A stretch of DNA of 64,000 bases from Isosphaeraceae bacterium (lineage in GTDB: Bacteria > Planctomycetota > Planctomycetia > Isosphaerales > Isosphaeraceae), in assembly GCA_025356475.1 (NCBI GenBank), contig JANXSX010000068.1:18027-82026 (forward strand), given 5' to 3'. The number at the start of each line of letters is the position of its first letter. The stretch's first letter is position 1. Position numbers and translations under genes: made by a program. The notes beneath the pieces were generated by a model. The model made no database searches. It saw only the letters and a list, made by a program, of their open reading frames with translations, and was not told the origin of the DNA. Below are positions 1 to 9,822 of this stretch, piece by piece.

Positions 1-2
1 AA

Positions 3-410
3 CCAACGGAAGCGGATCTCGAGAACCTCAAAGCGGAAGGTTACGTCGGGGTCGTGAACCTCCGGCAGGACGGCGAGCCCGAACAGCCGATCCGAACAGC
101 CCCCGAAGGCCAATTCCTCACGGAGCAAGGGATCGACTACCTCCACCTTCCCATCGGTGGAGCTCCGTTTAGCCAGGAGGGTGTTGCTGCGTTCGCGAGC
201 TTCCTGGAAAAGCACGAGGGCGAAAAGGTCCTAGTCCATTGCCGTAAAGGGGGCCGGGCTGCCGCTGTGGTCTTGCTCCAGACGGGGCTTGCCAACGGCT
301 GGACGGCCGAGAACGCAGTCGAACAAGGTCGGGCCATAGGTCTCGACGTCGACGGCGGTTTGCGATTGATGGTCGAACACTACCTGCGCAATCCCCCCCA
401 ACCCGTCTGA
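3..410 (+). CDS. DUF442 / beta-lactamase-hydrolase-like phosphatase, 5' partial
   Basis: The reading frame is open from the left edge of the window, so the start lies upstream; 135 residues are visible. The first residues (PTEADLENL, then GYVGVVNLR) match the N-terminal part of the DUF442 cysteine-phosphatase fold, and the P-loop HCRKGGRA (codons at about 239-262) fits the HCx5R active site of the protein-tyrosine-phosphatase superfamily. Members act on phosphate esters or are fused to sulfur-metabolism domains; the substrate here cannot be told. The gene ends with TGA at 408-410, 9 bases from the end of a convergent flavoprotein gene. A GTG at 54 could be mistaken for a start, but the family homology clearly extends upstream of it. 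Confidence 0.8.
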   Translation, partial: PTEADLENLKAEGYVGVVNLRQDGEPEQPIRTAPEGQFLTEQGIDYLHLPIGGAPFSQEGVAAFASFLEKHEGEKVLVHCRKGGRAAAVVLLQTGLANGWTAENAVEQGRAIGLDVDGGLRLMVEHYLRNPPQPV

Positions 411-419
411 GGACTTACG

Positions 420-1841
420 TCACTTGGACGCCATGGCCTCGTCGTAGATTGGGCCGTAGACCGCTTTGTCAAATGGGGGGCACCCGGTAGCAAACTGGCC
501 AAGGGCATTGTTCTTGGCCCTCATGAGTGCGGTGCAATCGCTGAACGTCCTGCAAGTCCGCTTGGGATCGAGCGACTTGCCCTCAGCCACATATCCGCCG
601 AAGTCCGGGTGCGAGAGTGCTCCTCGACCGACCCCGACGAGCGAGACCCGTCCATCGCGGATGTTGGCTGCCCCGGCATGGAACATCCAGGCTTGCAGCC
701 AGCTATAACCGGAACCGACGATCGCTAGTCCCGGATGAGCACTCTGGACATCAGCCGTCAATCGGAAGTGGCGATCGACACCAATCAGAGGATGCTCGGG
801 AGTTTGATAGGCATCCGGCGGGGCATATTCGAACGGGCGAAGCAAGTGGGGGTTGCCGTAGGGATTGCCCAAGGTCAGGTTGAAGATCGAGACACCAAGT
901 TCTGCAAGATCACCAACCAGGCGGATCGGCTCCGACAGGTCGGCAACTTCGGGCGCATCCTCCCGAGTCCCCCAGGTCGAGAGCATAGGCAGATTATAGG
1001 TACATGGAATTCCTGCCCCTTCGTCAGGACCACGATTGTAGGGCACACCATCAAAAATGTTCATCCGAGTCCCAATGAGCAAGCCTGGAACCTGGTCGCG
1101 AATCTTGGCGACAACCTCGCGAATGAACCTCGTCCGATTCTCGTAAGAACCGCCATATTTGCCGGGCCGAGTCTTGCCGGCCAAGAGCTCGTTGAGCAAG
1201 TACTTGTGACACTGCTTGAGATCAATGAAGTCGAAGCCGGCCTGCTTCGCAACTGAAGCCGCGCTCACATAGGTGTCTTGAAGTCGGTCGAGTTGATCGT
1301 CGGAGATCAGCGGGGTCGAGTCGTCAGCCGTCCGTTTGCTCGTCTTGTCAACAATCGTACGAGGGTCGAGGACGGGGTCGTGCTGGGCGATGATTGGCGC
1401 TGGAACACTGTACCGGCCTGAGTGGGTCAGTTGGATCCCAATGAGCAGGTCGGAGTCATCGTTCCAGGCTTGGCGATGAGCCGCTCGACACTCGGTCTGG
1501 AGCTTAGTCAATCCCCCAACGTGCTGGGCATCAATGACAAGTTGTCGCGTGTTGGCTCGTCCTTCGGGGACGACAGCCGCCGCCTCACCCCAGATCAGTT
1601 TCGCACCGCCCGCACCGAATCGTTGATAACGGCGATAGGTCAACTCGTCGGGAGTTCCGTCCGAGGTGCAGTCGCACCCTTCCATGGGCTGGATCACCAT
1701 CCGGTTCCCAACCGTGCGACCACCGATCGTGATCGGTGCCAAGAGTCCGGACAGATCATCGGTAACCCTTACGTCGAGACCTAACTTCTCAGCTTCCTGG
1801 GAGAGGGATTCGGGGGTCTTGAACTTGAAATACTTAGACAC
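420..1841 (-). CDS. NADH:flavin oxidoreductase, old yellow enzyme family
   Basis: A 473-residue FMN TIM-barrel oxidoreductase of the OYE family. The N-terminal barrel strand is recognisable as LLAPITIGGRTVGNRMVIQPM, followed by GAGGAKLIWGEAAAV and IQLTHSGRYS, where the His is the usual substrate-anion ligand region; SIFNLTLGNP and IVGSGYS correspond to late barrel strands that bind FMN. At 473 residues it is about 100 longer than classical OYEs but lacks the extra FAD/NADH domains of dienoyl-CoA reductase types, so it is probably a cytosolic single-domain ene-reductase-like enzyme. Substrate unknown. It is transcribed away from the PP2C gene, with a 215-bp divergent intergenic space. Confidence 0.85.
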   Translation of the reverse strand: MSKYFKFKTPESLSQEAEKLGLDVRVTDDLSGLLAPITIGGRTVGNRMVIQPMEGCDCTSDGTPDELTYRRYQRFGAGGAKLIWGEAAAVVPEGRANTRQLVIDAQHVGGLTKLQTECRAAHRQAWNDDSDLLIGIQLTHSGRYSVPAPIIAQHDPVLDPRTIVDKTSKRTADDSTPLISDDQLDRLQDTYVSAASVAKQAGFDFIDLKQCHKYLLNELLAGKTRPGKYGGSYENRTRFIREVVAKIRDQVPGLLIGTRMNIFDGVPYNRGPDEGAGIPCTYNLPMLSTWGTREDAPEVADLSEPIRLVGDLAELGVSIFNLTLGNPYGNPHLLRPFEYAPPDAYQTPEHPLIGVDRHFRLTADVQSAHPGLAIVGSGYSWLQAWMFHAGAANIRDGRVSLVGVGRGALSHPDFGGYVAEGKSLDPKRTCRTFSDCTALMRAKNNALGQFATGCPPFDKAVYGPIYDEAMASK

Positions 1842-2056
1842 GGAAACTTACCCCCGGCCATTAAGGCCCGATCGCACGAAAGACCTAAATCATCCTAAGC
1901 TTGGAATGATTCTACCGTCTACCTCGACTCAGGTCGCGGGACCTGTGTCGAAAACAAGAGCGTCGCAAAGTCTGGCTATCTCGAAAATCGAGGATCCATC
2001 CGACGACCCATCTCACCGCCAGCATCCGTCCTCTGCTAAAATTGGAGGGTAACCCT

Positions 2057-3004
2057 GTGAGTACCTTTTTCTTCGCTGGTGAGGTCGTGACCATGGCTGA
2101 GGATCCGATCGTCAGAGTTGCCGACGTAGAGACGGGCGAGTTCGTTCCCTTACTGGCGGTCCCGCATGTCACGCAACTTCGGGTCTCTGTCGGGGCTGCA
2201 ACACATCCTGGTCTGGTCCGGAAACAGAACGAAGACCAATATTTGGTCGCAACCCTCGCCAAAGCGCTCGAGGTGAAGTCGACAAGTCTCCCCCAACCGC
2301 GATCAGTCAAGTTTTCAAAGCAGGAAGGCCACCTGTTCGTCGTCGCCGACGGCATGGGGGGTGCGGCGGCTGGTGAGAAAGCCAGTGAACTGGCGGTCAT
2401 GTCGGTGGAGAAATTCGTACTCGATGCGCTCGACTTCTTCCTGTGCCGGCCAGGCTCGGAGAAGTCTACGGTCGTTCAAGAACTCGCACAGGCACTTGAA
2501 CGGGCGGACCGAGCGGTCATTGCGGGGGCTGAAACGGACCTGAGGCTTCGAGGAATGGGGACGACGCTTACCCTCGCCTACGCAGTCAGCACCGACTTGT
2601 TCATCGCTCACGTGGGCGACTCACGTGGCTATCTCTATCGTGATGGCAAACTTGGGCAAATCACCCGCGATCATACTCTGGTCCAAGCGATGATTGACGA
2701 GGGGTTATTGAGCCCCCAAGATGCACGCCAGCACGTCCGACGACATGTCGTGACCAACGTTTTGGGGGGTCCGGAACAGGGAATCCAGGCAGAGATCAAA
2801 AAGATTTCGATCCTTGATGGGGATGTCCTATTACTCTGTTCGGATGGGCTAAGCGAACCTGCGGGCGATCAGGCGATCGCCGATGTGCTGGCCGGAGAGG
2901 GCGACCCCGAAATGGCGGCCAGGAATCTTATCGAGATTGCCCTCGCTGCCGGTGGCCCTGATAACATCACCGTGATTGTTGTCAGGTTTCGATTCGAGGA
3001 TTGA
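2057..3004 (+). CDS. PP2C-family serine/threonine protein phosphatase
   Basis: A 315-residue Stp/PrpC-type metal-dependent phosphatase. Metal-binding motifs are visible in order: NEDQY (residues 58-62), VVADGMGG (95-102), the GDSRGYLYRDG segment, LLCSDGLSE and DNITVIV near the C-terminus. It likely reverses Hanks-type kinase phosphorylation, which planctomycetes use heavily; no kinase gene is adjacent. I chose the GTG at 2057 because GGAGGG lies 7 bases upstream; a longer TTG start at 2042 would overlap that ribosome-binding site. There is a non-catalytic N-terminal stretch of about 40 residues. The stop at 3002-3004 is 59 bases before the downstream M16 peptidase start, so the two may be co-transcribed. 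Confidence 0.9.
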   Translation: MSTFFFAGEVVTMAEDPIVRVADVETGEFVPLLAVPHVTQLRVSVGAATHPGLVRKQNEDQYLVATLAKALEVKSTSLPQPRSVKFSKQEGHLFVVADGMGGAAAGEKASELAVMSVEKFVLDALDFFLCRPGSEKSTVVQELAQALERADRAVIAGAETDLRLRGMGTTLTLAYAVSTDLFIAHVGDSRGYLYRDGKLGQITRDHTLVQAMIDEGLLSPQDARQHVRRHVVTNVLGGPEQGIQAEIKKISILDGDVLLLCSDGLSEPAGDQAIADVLAGEGDPEMAARNLIEIALAAGGPDNITVIVVRFRFED

Positions 3005-3063
3005 TCCAAGAACGATATTCCGCCCTCGTCCGACATTTCTCCCATCACCCCAGGGCTGATTCG

Positions 3064-5850
3064 ATGATCGTACGCTTCGCTATCGCGTTTCTCTCCCTGG
3101 GCCTGTTGCTCCAGGCTGCCGAGCCCAAAAAAGCTCCCGACCTGCCCATCGAATCCTACCGACTCCCCAACGGGCTCAAGGTCGTTCTGCACCATGATCC
3201 CAGTGTCCCGCGCGTTGCGATCGCCGTGGCCTACCATGTCGGGTCGAAGAACGAGCGGGCTGGAAAAACAGGATTTGCTCACTTCTTTGAGCACATGATG
3301 TTCCGAGGCACAAAGAATGTGCCGAATTTCGACATTCCGTTCCAAGAGGCAGGCACCCAAACAAACGCCTTCACCTCGGAGGACATGACGGTCTATATCG
3401 AGACCCTCCCTTCACAGTACCTTGAGCGTGCCCTCTATCTGGAAGCGGAACGACTGGCTTTCTTGCCGACTGCGCTCGACCAGGAGAAATTCGATACCGA
3501 GCGGGAAGTCGTCAAGAATGAGCGAAGACAGAGCTACGAGGATGTTCCCTACGGCATGGCTGAAGAAGCAATCCTGGCCAGCTTGTTCCCCAAAGGCCAT
3601 CCCTACTCTTGGACCGTGATCGGCAGTATGGCGGATCTCTCAGCCGCAACACTTGATGATCTCAAGAAGTTCTTTTATGAATACTACCACCCAGGTAACG
3701 CGACCTTAAGCATCGCCGGCGACTTCGATCCGGCAGTCACAAAGGGACTGATCCAGAAATACTTCGGACCGATCGCGGCTGGCCCTGTCCCTCGACGGGT
3801 CGTCGCGGTCCCCTCTACACCCGTCTCCAAGCGAATGCGTCAGGTTGACCAGGTGACCCTTCCAAGAATCGTCTGGGCCTGGCCGACGGTCGAAGATGAC
3901 CATCCAGATAGCCCTGCCCTTGGACTTCTCAGGTCGATTCTGACGAGTGGTGATGCCTCACGGCTCCATAAGGTCCTGGTTCAAGAGCTCAAAGTCGCCA
4001 ACGATGTCAGCGCCAATAGCGACACCAAGGAGATCGCCGGACTCTTCACCATCCAGGCAACGGCCGCCGAAGGCAAGTCGTTGACGGAAGTGGAAACAGC
4101 GCTCCAGCTTGAACTCGACAAGCTTCAGAATCAGGCACCAAGTCAGGCGGAACTCGATAGGTCGCTCGCGAAGTTCGAGACTCAGAGCTATGCCAAGTTC
4201 ACTTCGCCCCTGGGCCGGGCCACGATCCTGGCAGTTGGATTCGCACAGAATGATGATCCTGCCCATTACCGCAAGGACATTCTCCGTCACTTTGATGTGA
4301 CCGCCGCCGACATCCAGCGTGTGGCTAAGAAGTACCTGGTTGCCGACCGCTTCGCACTGGCAATCGAGCCCCCCAAGCCTGGCGAGGCCGAGTCGCCCGC
4401 GATCTCGGTCGGTCCCAACCCTTCGATCACTCCCGAACCCACTCTCGCGGCACGAGTTCCAGTTCCTGGTCCCGACTGGACCAAGCTCCCCGCCCCGGCA
4501 GTTGAGAAGCCGTTCGCACCGCCTGTTCCCATCAAGAAGACGCTCACGAATGGGATGACCGTCTGGTTTGTCCCCTGGAGGACGTTGCCCCTCGTGGCGG
4601 CGAGCATCACGCTACCGGTCGGCACGATTGACGATCCAGCCGGCAAAGGAGGGCTGGCAGATCTCACTTCGACCCTGTTCACGCAGGGGACGGCGACAAA
4701 GACCGCGTCGGAACTGACCGAGACCTTGGATGCCCTTGGGATCAGTCTGGGAGCCGGTGCCTCCAGTGAGCACACCACGGTCGGAGTCTCGGCTCTGGCC
4801 CGCAACCTCGACCCAGCGCTCAAACTTCTGGGTGAAGTCTTGGCCACACCCCGCTTCGACCCGGAAGACATGAGCCGGGAGCGTCAACTCCAGATGACCG
4901 GGATCATTCAAGGGCCCGATAGCCCCGGCTGGCTGGCGGCTCATGCTTTCCGAAGCCTGCTCCATGGGCCAGACCATCCGCTCGGTCGGCCAGGCGAGGG
5001 GACCGTTGAGTCGGTCAAGGGTCTGACCCGGGAAGATGTCCGCGAATTCTATCGTTCGCGATTCTCACCCAAAGGGGCCCGGATGGTGGTCGTTGGCGAT
5101 GTCGATGCCGATCGGCTGTTCGCCGCGATCGAGACGGCCCTCGCCGGCTGGAAGCCAATCGACGTGGCGAGGGCCAAGCTGCCCCCGATCACCGTCAAGC
5201 CTGCGCCCAACGTGATCCACCTGGTCGATAAGCCCGGGGCAGTCCAGAGTGTCGTCGAGGTCGGTCGACTCTGGAAGAGTCGCAAAGACCCCAGCTACTT
5301 CTCGACCTTTCTGGGAAACCGAGTCCTCGGGGCTGACTTCCTGAGTCGTCTCAATCAAAACCTCCGCGAACGCAACGGTTACACCTATGGGGCAGGTTCC
5401 GTAGTGGGGTATCGCCAAGCCGATAGTATCTGGGCTGTCAGTACTTCGGTTCGTGCGGATGTCACAGGAGCAGCCCTCAAGGAAATCCTCCTGGAAATGG
5501 ACGGGATTGGCCCCAAGGGCAAGAGCCCGCTCACACCTCAGGAGATCGATACAGCCCGGACGGCGGAAATTCGTTCGTTTCCTGAGGACTTTGAAGACTT
5601 GGGACGGATTGCGGGATCGATTAACGTCCTCGGCGAGTATGGGCTTAGTGACGATTACCTGACGACGGTCCTCCCCCGGCTTGCGGCAACGACAGACTCC
5701 CAAGTCGTTAAAGCTATGGCCGAAATCGTTGATCCTGCCTACAGAACGATCGTCGTCGTCGGAGATCGTGCGACGGTCGAGCCGCAACTCAAGAAGCTGG
5801 GCCTGCCGGTCAAGATCTTCCAGGTTGAGGGGACATCGCCCGCCAAATGA
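3064..5850 (+). CDS. Exported M16-family zinc metallopeptidase, two-repeat form
   Basis: A 928-residue tandem M16 (pitrilysin/processing-peptidase) protein. The N-terminal half has the inverted zinc motif HFFEH (residues 73-77) and the later glutamate ligand region FDTEREVVKNERR. The second half (from about residue 500) repeats the fold, with KTLTNGMTVWFVP at its start, but the zinc motif position reads GGLADLTSTL, so it is a non-catalytic partner domain, as in PMP alpha/beta-type fusions. The start at ATG 3064 is chosen because it exposes a clear signal peptide (MIVRFAIAFLSLGLLLQA, cleaved before or near AEPKK); the TTG at 3001 would bury it. Probably periplasmic and degrading peptides. The middle linker is Pro-rich. 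A second gene of the same architecture lies at 30785..33463. Confidence 0.9.
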   Translation: MIVRFAIAFLSLGLLLQAAEPKKAPDLPIESYRLPNGLKVVLHHDPSVPRVAIAVAYHVGSKNERAGKTGFAHFFEHMMFRGTKNVPNFDIPFQEAGTQTNAFTSEDMTVYIETLPSQYLERALYLEAERLAFLPTALDQEKFDTEREVVKNERRQSYEDVPYGMAEEAILASLFPKGHPYSWTVIGSMADLSAATLDDLKKFFYEYYHPGNATLSIAGDFDPAVTKGLIQKYFGPIAAGPVPRRVVAVPSTPVSKRMRQVDQVTLPRIVWAWPTVEDDHPDSPALGLLRSILTSGDASRLHKVLVQELKVANDVSANSDTKEIAGLFTIQATAAEGKSLTEVETALQLELDKLQNQAPSQAELDRSLAKFETQSYAKFTSPLGRATILAVGFAQNDDPAHYRKDILRHFDVTAADIQRVAKKYLVADRFALAIEPPKPGEAESPAISVGPNPSITPEPTLAARVPVPGPDWTKLPAPAVEKPFAPPVPIKKTLTNGMTVWFVPWRTLPLVAASITLPVGTIDDPAGKGGLADLTSTLFTQGTATKTASELTETLDALGISLGAGASSEHTTVGVSALARNLDPALKLLGEVLATPRFDPEDMSRERQLQMTGIIQGPDSPGWLAAHAFRSLLHGPDHPLGRPGEGTVESVKGLTREDVREFYRSRFSPKGARMVVVGDVDADRLFAAIETALAGWKPIDVARAKLPPITVKPAPNVIHLVDKPGAVQSVVEVGRLWKSRKDPSYFSTFLGNRVLGADFLSRLNQNLRERNGYTYGAGSVVGYRQADSIWAVSTSVRADVTGAALKEILLEMDGIGPKGKSPLTPQEIDTARTAEIRSFPEDFEDLGRIAGSINVLGEYGLSDDYLTTVLPRLAATTDSQVVKAMAEIVDPAYRTIVVVGDRATVEPQLKKLGLPVKIFQVEGTSPAK

Positions 5851-6002
5851 GTGAGCTGGTGGGTGTGGTCCTATTCAGTGGGAGAAAATGACTGGAGGCC
5901 GAAAAGGTCCGGTTGAAGGTCGTGATGCATGATTCCCCAAGTTGGGTTAGGATGCCGCTGAATCTGGCATTCGACCCCAACTCTGGGTGAGGAGTCGCTG
6001 CG

Positions 6003-9000
6003 ATGGCCTGGGGCACACGACGCGTCTGGCGACGAATCGTGCTCACACTTGTAACGGGTATCTGCGTGATTGGGGCCACGATCTGGCTATGGGTCATCCC
6101 GAGCCTGATCCGAAGTCAAATCGAGGCGGCGACTGGCGGCAAGGCATCGATTCAAGGCTGGTGGATCAGCCAGACAAGCTCGGGCCTGACCGGTCTCGTG
6201 ATCCACGAAGGACCGAAGTCCAGCTCTCCTGTCCGGTTCAAGGCGGACAGAGTCACGACCGACGTATCGCTTCAGAGTCTCATCGGTCGAAGATCCACAC
6301 CTCAACTAGTGCAGATTTCCGAACCCGAGTTGACTCTGCGTTTCGATATCGATGGGAAGCCGATCGCCCTTCCCCAGTCGAAAACGTCGACGACCGGATC
6401 TGTACCGAAAGTTGTCATTACCGGCGGCAAGTTGACGATTCAGCAGGAAGGCAAGCTCGAGTTGGCCTTCGACCGATTCGACGGCTCGATTACGCCGACC
6501 AACACGGAGCTAAAGATCTCGGCCACGGCGGCCGGGCCTCGCTTCGGTACTTGGGACGGCCTCGGAACACTCTCGACCGACTTCACCAAGGGGCAGGTCA
6601 CGCTCACTCAGCGTCATCCCGTACAGATTGATGCCGATATTCTCAAACAACTTCCCTTTGTTCCAACTCAAGTCGCCGAACAGGTTCAGGTTAGCGGATT
6701 AATCAAAGGCCAACTTCGGTTCGACTTGCCCGGCAAATCAGGTGAGCCTGCCGAGGTCGGGGTCGGGGTCGTGATGGAAATTGGTCCCGGGGCAGATGTA
6801 AAACTACCCACACTCGACCTCCATGCGGCTCATGCCCAGGGGCATGTGAAGATCGAACGAGGGGTTGTCGATCTGACGAGTTTCCAAGGAGAATCGCTCG
6901 GTGGCCAACTCGCGGGGACAGGCCGGATTAGTTTTGCCACGTTGCCGCCCAGATTCGGTGTTCACGTCACGTTTCAAGGCATCGACGTCTCGTCAACACC
7001 CCCAACCTGGAAGCTTCAGGAGTTGGGAGCAACCGGTCGATTGAGCGGGGAGGCTAAAGTCCAGCTCATCCAAAGACTCGATGGTCTGGATTTCACCGGT
7101 TCCAGTGGCTCCGGTGAAATCTCGGGAGGGACTCTCCAGGGAATTCCTGTCAAGTCATTCAAGATCCAGATGCAAGGCGATGGCGACACATTCAAATATA
7201 ATTCTAAAAACGATTCAACGACGACAGCTCGCCCCGGAACACTCTCGAAGGCCTCAGAGGCCCATTCTTCCGTGGTTCTGACAAGCTTTCAAGAGCCGGT
7301 CGCTCTTGGGCTCCGTCCCCTCACGACCCAGCTCGAACTGGAGGATGTGGATCTGGCCGAGATCATTCACCGAGCGGAAAAGCTGACCGGCTTGGTGATT
7401 CCCGTGCCAATCACAGGGCGGTTGTCGCTTCGGGCTGACGCGACAATTCCGGTCGGAACACTCCGGAAGCTGGACGCCTACGCCTTTCATGGCGAGGCAA
7501 AGCTAGTCTCGGCAAAAATCGCTGGGGTTCATCTCGGTCGTCTGGAAACCAAGCTTGACCTTGATCGCGGAGTGCTTGCTCTCAGCGATTTTCGTGGGAT
7601 CTTGATCGAGCGATCCAATGTCCAAGGCGAGGGTGCCGCCGACTCACTCCCGATGGTCCCTGCAAAAGGCAAGCTTCCGGCTGGCGGCTTTCGCGGTACG
7701 CTCCGGGCGGAGCTTGCTTCCGAAGGGGTCTTGGAGGCTCGATTCGAAGGCGAACAGCTTCCGGTCCACGAGCTAACGACTCCATTTCTGGTCGGCCTCT
7801 CCCCCTTCCGTGGCACAACTTCGATCCAACTCGCGGTCCGCTCGGAGATGGCCAAACTCAGTGATCCCGAGGCCTGGCACCTTGAGGGGAAGATCGCTTC
7901 CACGAGCGTCGACTTTGGGGAGCAATCCACCAGCGCATTGGAAGCCGGATTCGCCTTCCAATCCAGGAAACTCACAGTCCGCAACTTGAAAGGCAACCTC
8001 AAGCAGCGGCCGCTCGGCGGCCATATCGACATTGACGCACGCTTCCCCGTGGAGCCAGCTCAACCGATCACGGTTGTCGCTCACCTCGTCGGGACCAACA
8101 CGGCCTCGCTCGCCCATCTCGTGCCCGAGGGGCGCTTGGACCTGAGCGGAATTGCCGATGGGGTTGCCACACTCACAACCTCGCGAGACGGGTCCGACTG
8201 GCATGGCAATCTCGTTTTGAAGGCTCCAAATCTTTCGATCCACGGGAGAGAGGCCCAAAGCGTTCAAGTCCAGATTGAGCGCCTGGGACATGATCTCCAT
8301 TACGAGTTGACCGGCGAGACGCTGGGCGGGAAAGTGAAAGTGGCTGGTGGTTTTCCGATCGATGCTTTTAAGGGAGGGGTCCGCCACCAGTCGCTCGATG
8401 CCGAGATCCGCGCGGTCGGGTTCCCCGTGGCCCGGCTCTTGCCAATCGTCCTTTCGCAGGCGTTGGCCTCAAAGATCACGGGCGAGGCGGCGATCGCAGC
8501 CAATGTTCGGCTCGATCCCCAGGGAAAGATCCTCCTGACCGGCATTGGCGAAGTTCGCCAGCTCCAGTATGGGCCTCACTACCCGTTGGGAACCCTCAAA
8601 GGTGAGTTCCGCCTCTCACCCAATGGTTGGTCGGTGAACCCTTTCGAGGGCGAACTCTTCGGTGGTCCAATCGAAGGCAAGGCCTGGAGCGAGTCGCTTC
8701 CATTGGGGGTTGAGAAACTCGACTTTGACCTCAAAGTCGAGCGAGCCTCACTCACAAAGCTCCTGGCATTCCTACCCGAGGTCGCGGAAAATATCTCGGG
8801 GACCGGCTCCGTCCGCATCAATGGACGTATGGGCCCGGCCTTTCGAGCCAATGTCGAAGTTTTCGTCCCACACGCTAAGGTTGCCGGGATCGGCCTGACG
8901 GAGTTGCGGATACCCGCTGAGGTGACATTATCCCCATCCCGGTCGAATGGCCAGTTGCACATTCGTCATTGGACGGCCCGCATCGCTGGGGGCAAGCTCC

Positions 9001-9692
9001 TGGGCGACGTGGTGCTCCGACTTGGCGAAGATCACGCCTACACCGGAACCGTTCGTCTCTCCGATCTCGACCTGGAACCGATCGCTCAGCTCACCACCGA
9101 CTCACGTCGGCCTGCGTCGGGACGTCTCTCTGGCAAGCTCACCTTCCAAGGGCCAGACCCCGCCCTGATCTCCAGGTTCAGAGGACGGCTGAGTCTCACC
9201 CTGGCAGACGCCTCACTCGTCGATCTCCCGGTCTTTCGCGAGATCGACAAGTTTCTGGGCTCGTCGCGAGGTGGACTCTTCGAGTCAGGAACCCTTGATG
9301 CGGCGATCGCCGATCGGGTCATCACGATCGAGTCGATGGCCTTGAGCGGCCGGCTTGCACAGATCCACGTCACAGGGACCGTCGGGTTCACCGGACAGCT
9401 CAATATGGAAGTACTCGTGAACACACGTGAGATCATTCCTCAGACTGGCAACGCGCTGATCTCGCTGATCCCCGGTCTGCGTGAGGCACTCGGTCGCCAG
9501 GCGGAGGAGACCTCGAAGGTTAGCAGCTATCTGTCGAATCGGCTGCTCAAGCTCCGGGTCAGTGGCAGCCTCCGGTCGCCGAACGTCAACCTTGACCCGG
9601 GTGTCGCGATGACCGACGCAGCAGTCGGCTTCTTCGGCAGTGTGCTGAAGATGCCGCTCAGCCTGGTGCCAGGAAGATCTAAGGTCGATTGA
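6003..9692 (+). CDS. AsmA/TamB-like envelope protein
   Basis: A very long (1229 residues) protein with one N-terminal membrane anchor (about residues 11-34, VLTLVTGICVIGATIWLWVI) and then long repeating beta-rich stretches typical of AsmA-like / DUF3971 / TamB proteins (for example FDGSITPTNTELKISATAAG, LSGEAKVQLI, VTGTVGFTGQLNMEVLVNT). Such proteins form beta-groove bridges that carry lipids between membranes or help outer-membrane assembly. The C-terminal ISLIPGLREAL and SGSLRSPNVNLDP segments resemble the conserved AsmA C-terminal module. An ATG at 6003 with GGGTGAGG upstream is used. The gene follows the M16 peptidase after 152 bp and stands alone functionally. Exact subgroup is uncertain. 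Confidence 0.75.
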   Translation: MAWGTRRVWRRIVLTLVTGICVIGATIWLWVIPSLIRSQIEAATGGKASIQGWWISQTSSGLTGLVIHEGPKSSSPVRFKADRVTTDVSLQSLIGRRSTPQLVQISEPELTLRFDIDGKPIALPQSKTSTTGSVPKVVITGGKLTIQQEGKLELAFDRFDGSITPTNTELKISATAAGPRFGTWDGLGTLSTDFTKGQVTLTQRHPVQIDADILKQLPFVPTQVAEQVQVSGLIKGQLRFDLPGKSGEPAEVGVGVVMEIGPGADVKLPTLDLHAAHAQGHVKIERGVVDLTSFQGESLGGQLAGTGRISFATLPPRFGVHVTFQGIDVSSTPPTWKLQELGATGRLSGEAKVQLIQRLDGLDFTGSSGSGEISGGTLQGIPVKSFKIQMQGDGDTFKYNSKNDSTTTARPGTLSKASEAHSSVVLTSFQEPVALGLRPLTTQLELEDVDLAEIIHRAEKLTGLVIPVPITGRLSLRADATIPVGTLRKLDAYAFHGEAKLVSAKIAGVHLGRLETKLDLDRGVLALSDFRGILIERSNVQGEGAADSLPMVPAKGKLPAGGFRGTLRAELASEGVLEARFEGEQLPVHELTTPFLVGLSPFRGTTSIQLAVRSEMAKLSDPEAWHLEGKIASTSVDFGEQSTSALEAGFAFQSRKLTVRNLKGNLKQRPLGGHIDIDARFPVEPAQPITVVAHLVGTNTASLAHLVPEGRLDLSGIADGVATLTTSRDGSDWHGNLVLKAPNLSIHGREAQSVQVQIERLGHDLHYELTGETLGGKVKVAGGFPIDAFKGGVRHQSLDAEIRAVGFPVARLLPIVLSQALASKITGEAAIAANVRLDPQGKILLTGIGEVRQLQYGPHYPLGTLKGEFRLSPNGWSVNPFEGELFGGPIEGKAWSESLPLGVEKLDFDLKVERASLTKLLAFLPEVAENISGTGSVRINGRMGPAFRANVEVFVPHAKVAGIGLTELRIPAEVTLSPSRSNGQLHIRHWTARIAGGKLLGDVVLRLGEDHAYTGTVRLSDLDLEPIAQLTTDSRRPASGRLSGKLTFQGPDPALISRFRGRLSLTLADASLVDLPVFREIDKFLGSSRGGLFESGTLDAAIADRVITIESMALSGRLAQIHVTGTVGFTGQLNMEVLVNTREIIPQTGNALISLIPGLREALGRQAEETSKVSSYLSNRLLKLRVSGSLRSPNVNLDPGVAMTDAAVGFFGSVLKMPLSLVPGRSKVD

Positions 9693-9822
9693 AGATCAAA
9701 CCTGGGTTCGCAACTCTCCGAACCGGCGCGTCAGAAACGGCCGCTCCAGAGGGTTACGATTCCAAGCAGAGCTCACCCCAGCCCCCGATTCCTGTTCACA
9801 TCGGTGTGGGAGTGGATCTCAA

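Noticed and set aside
4287..5787. Long minus-strand frames within the M16 gene
   Set aside because: They are the reverse reading of a high-GC coding sequence and have no homology-like pattern.
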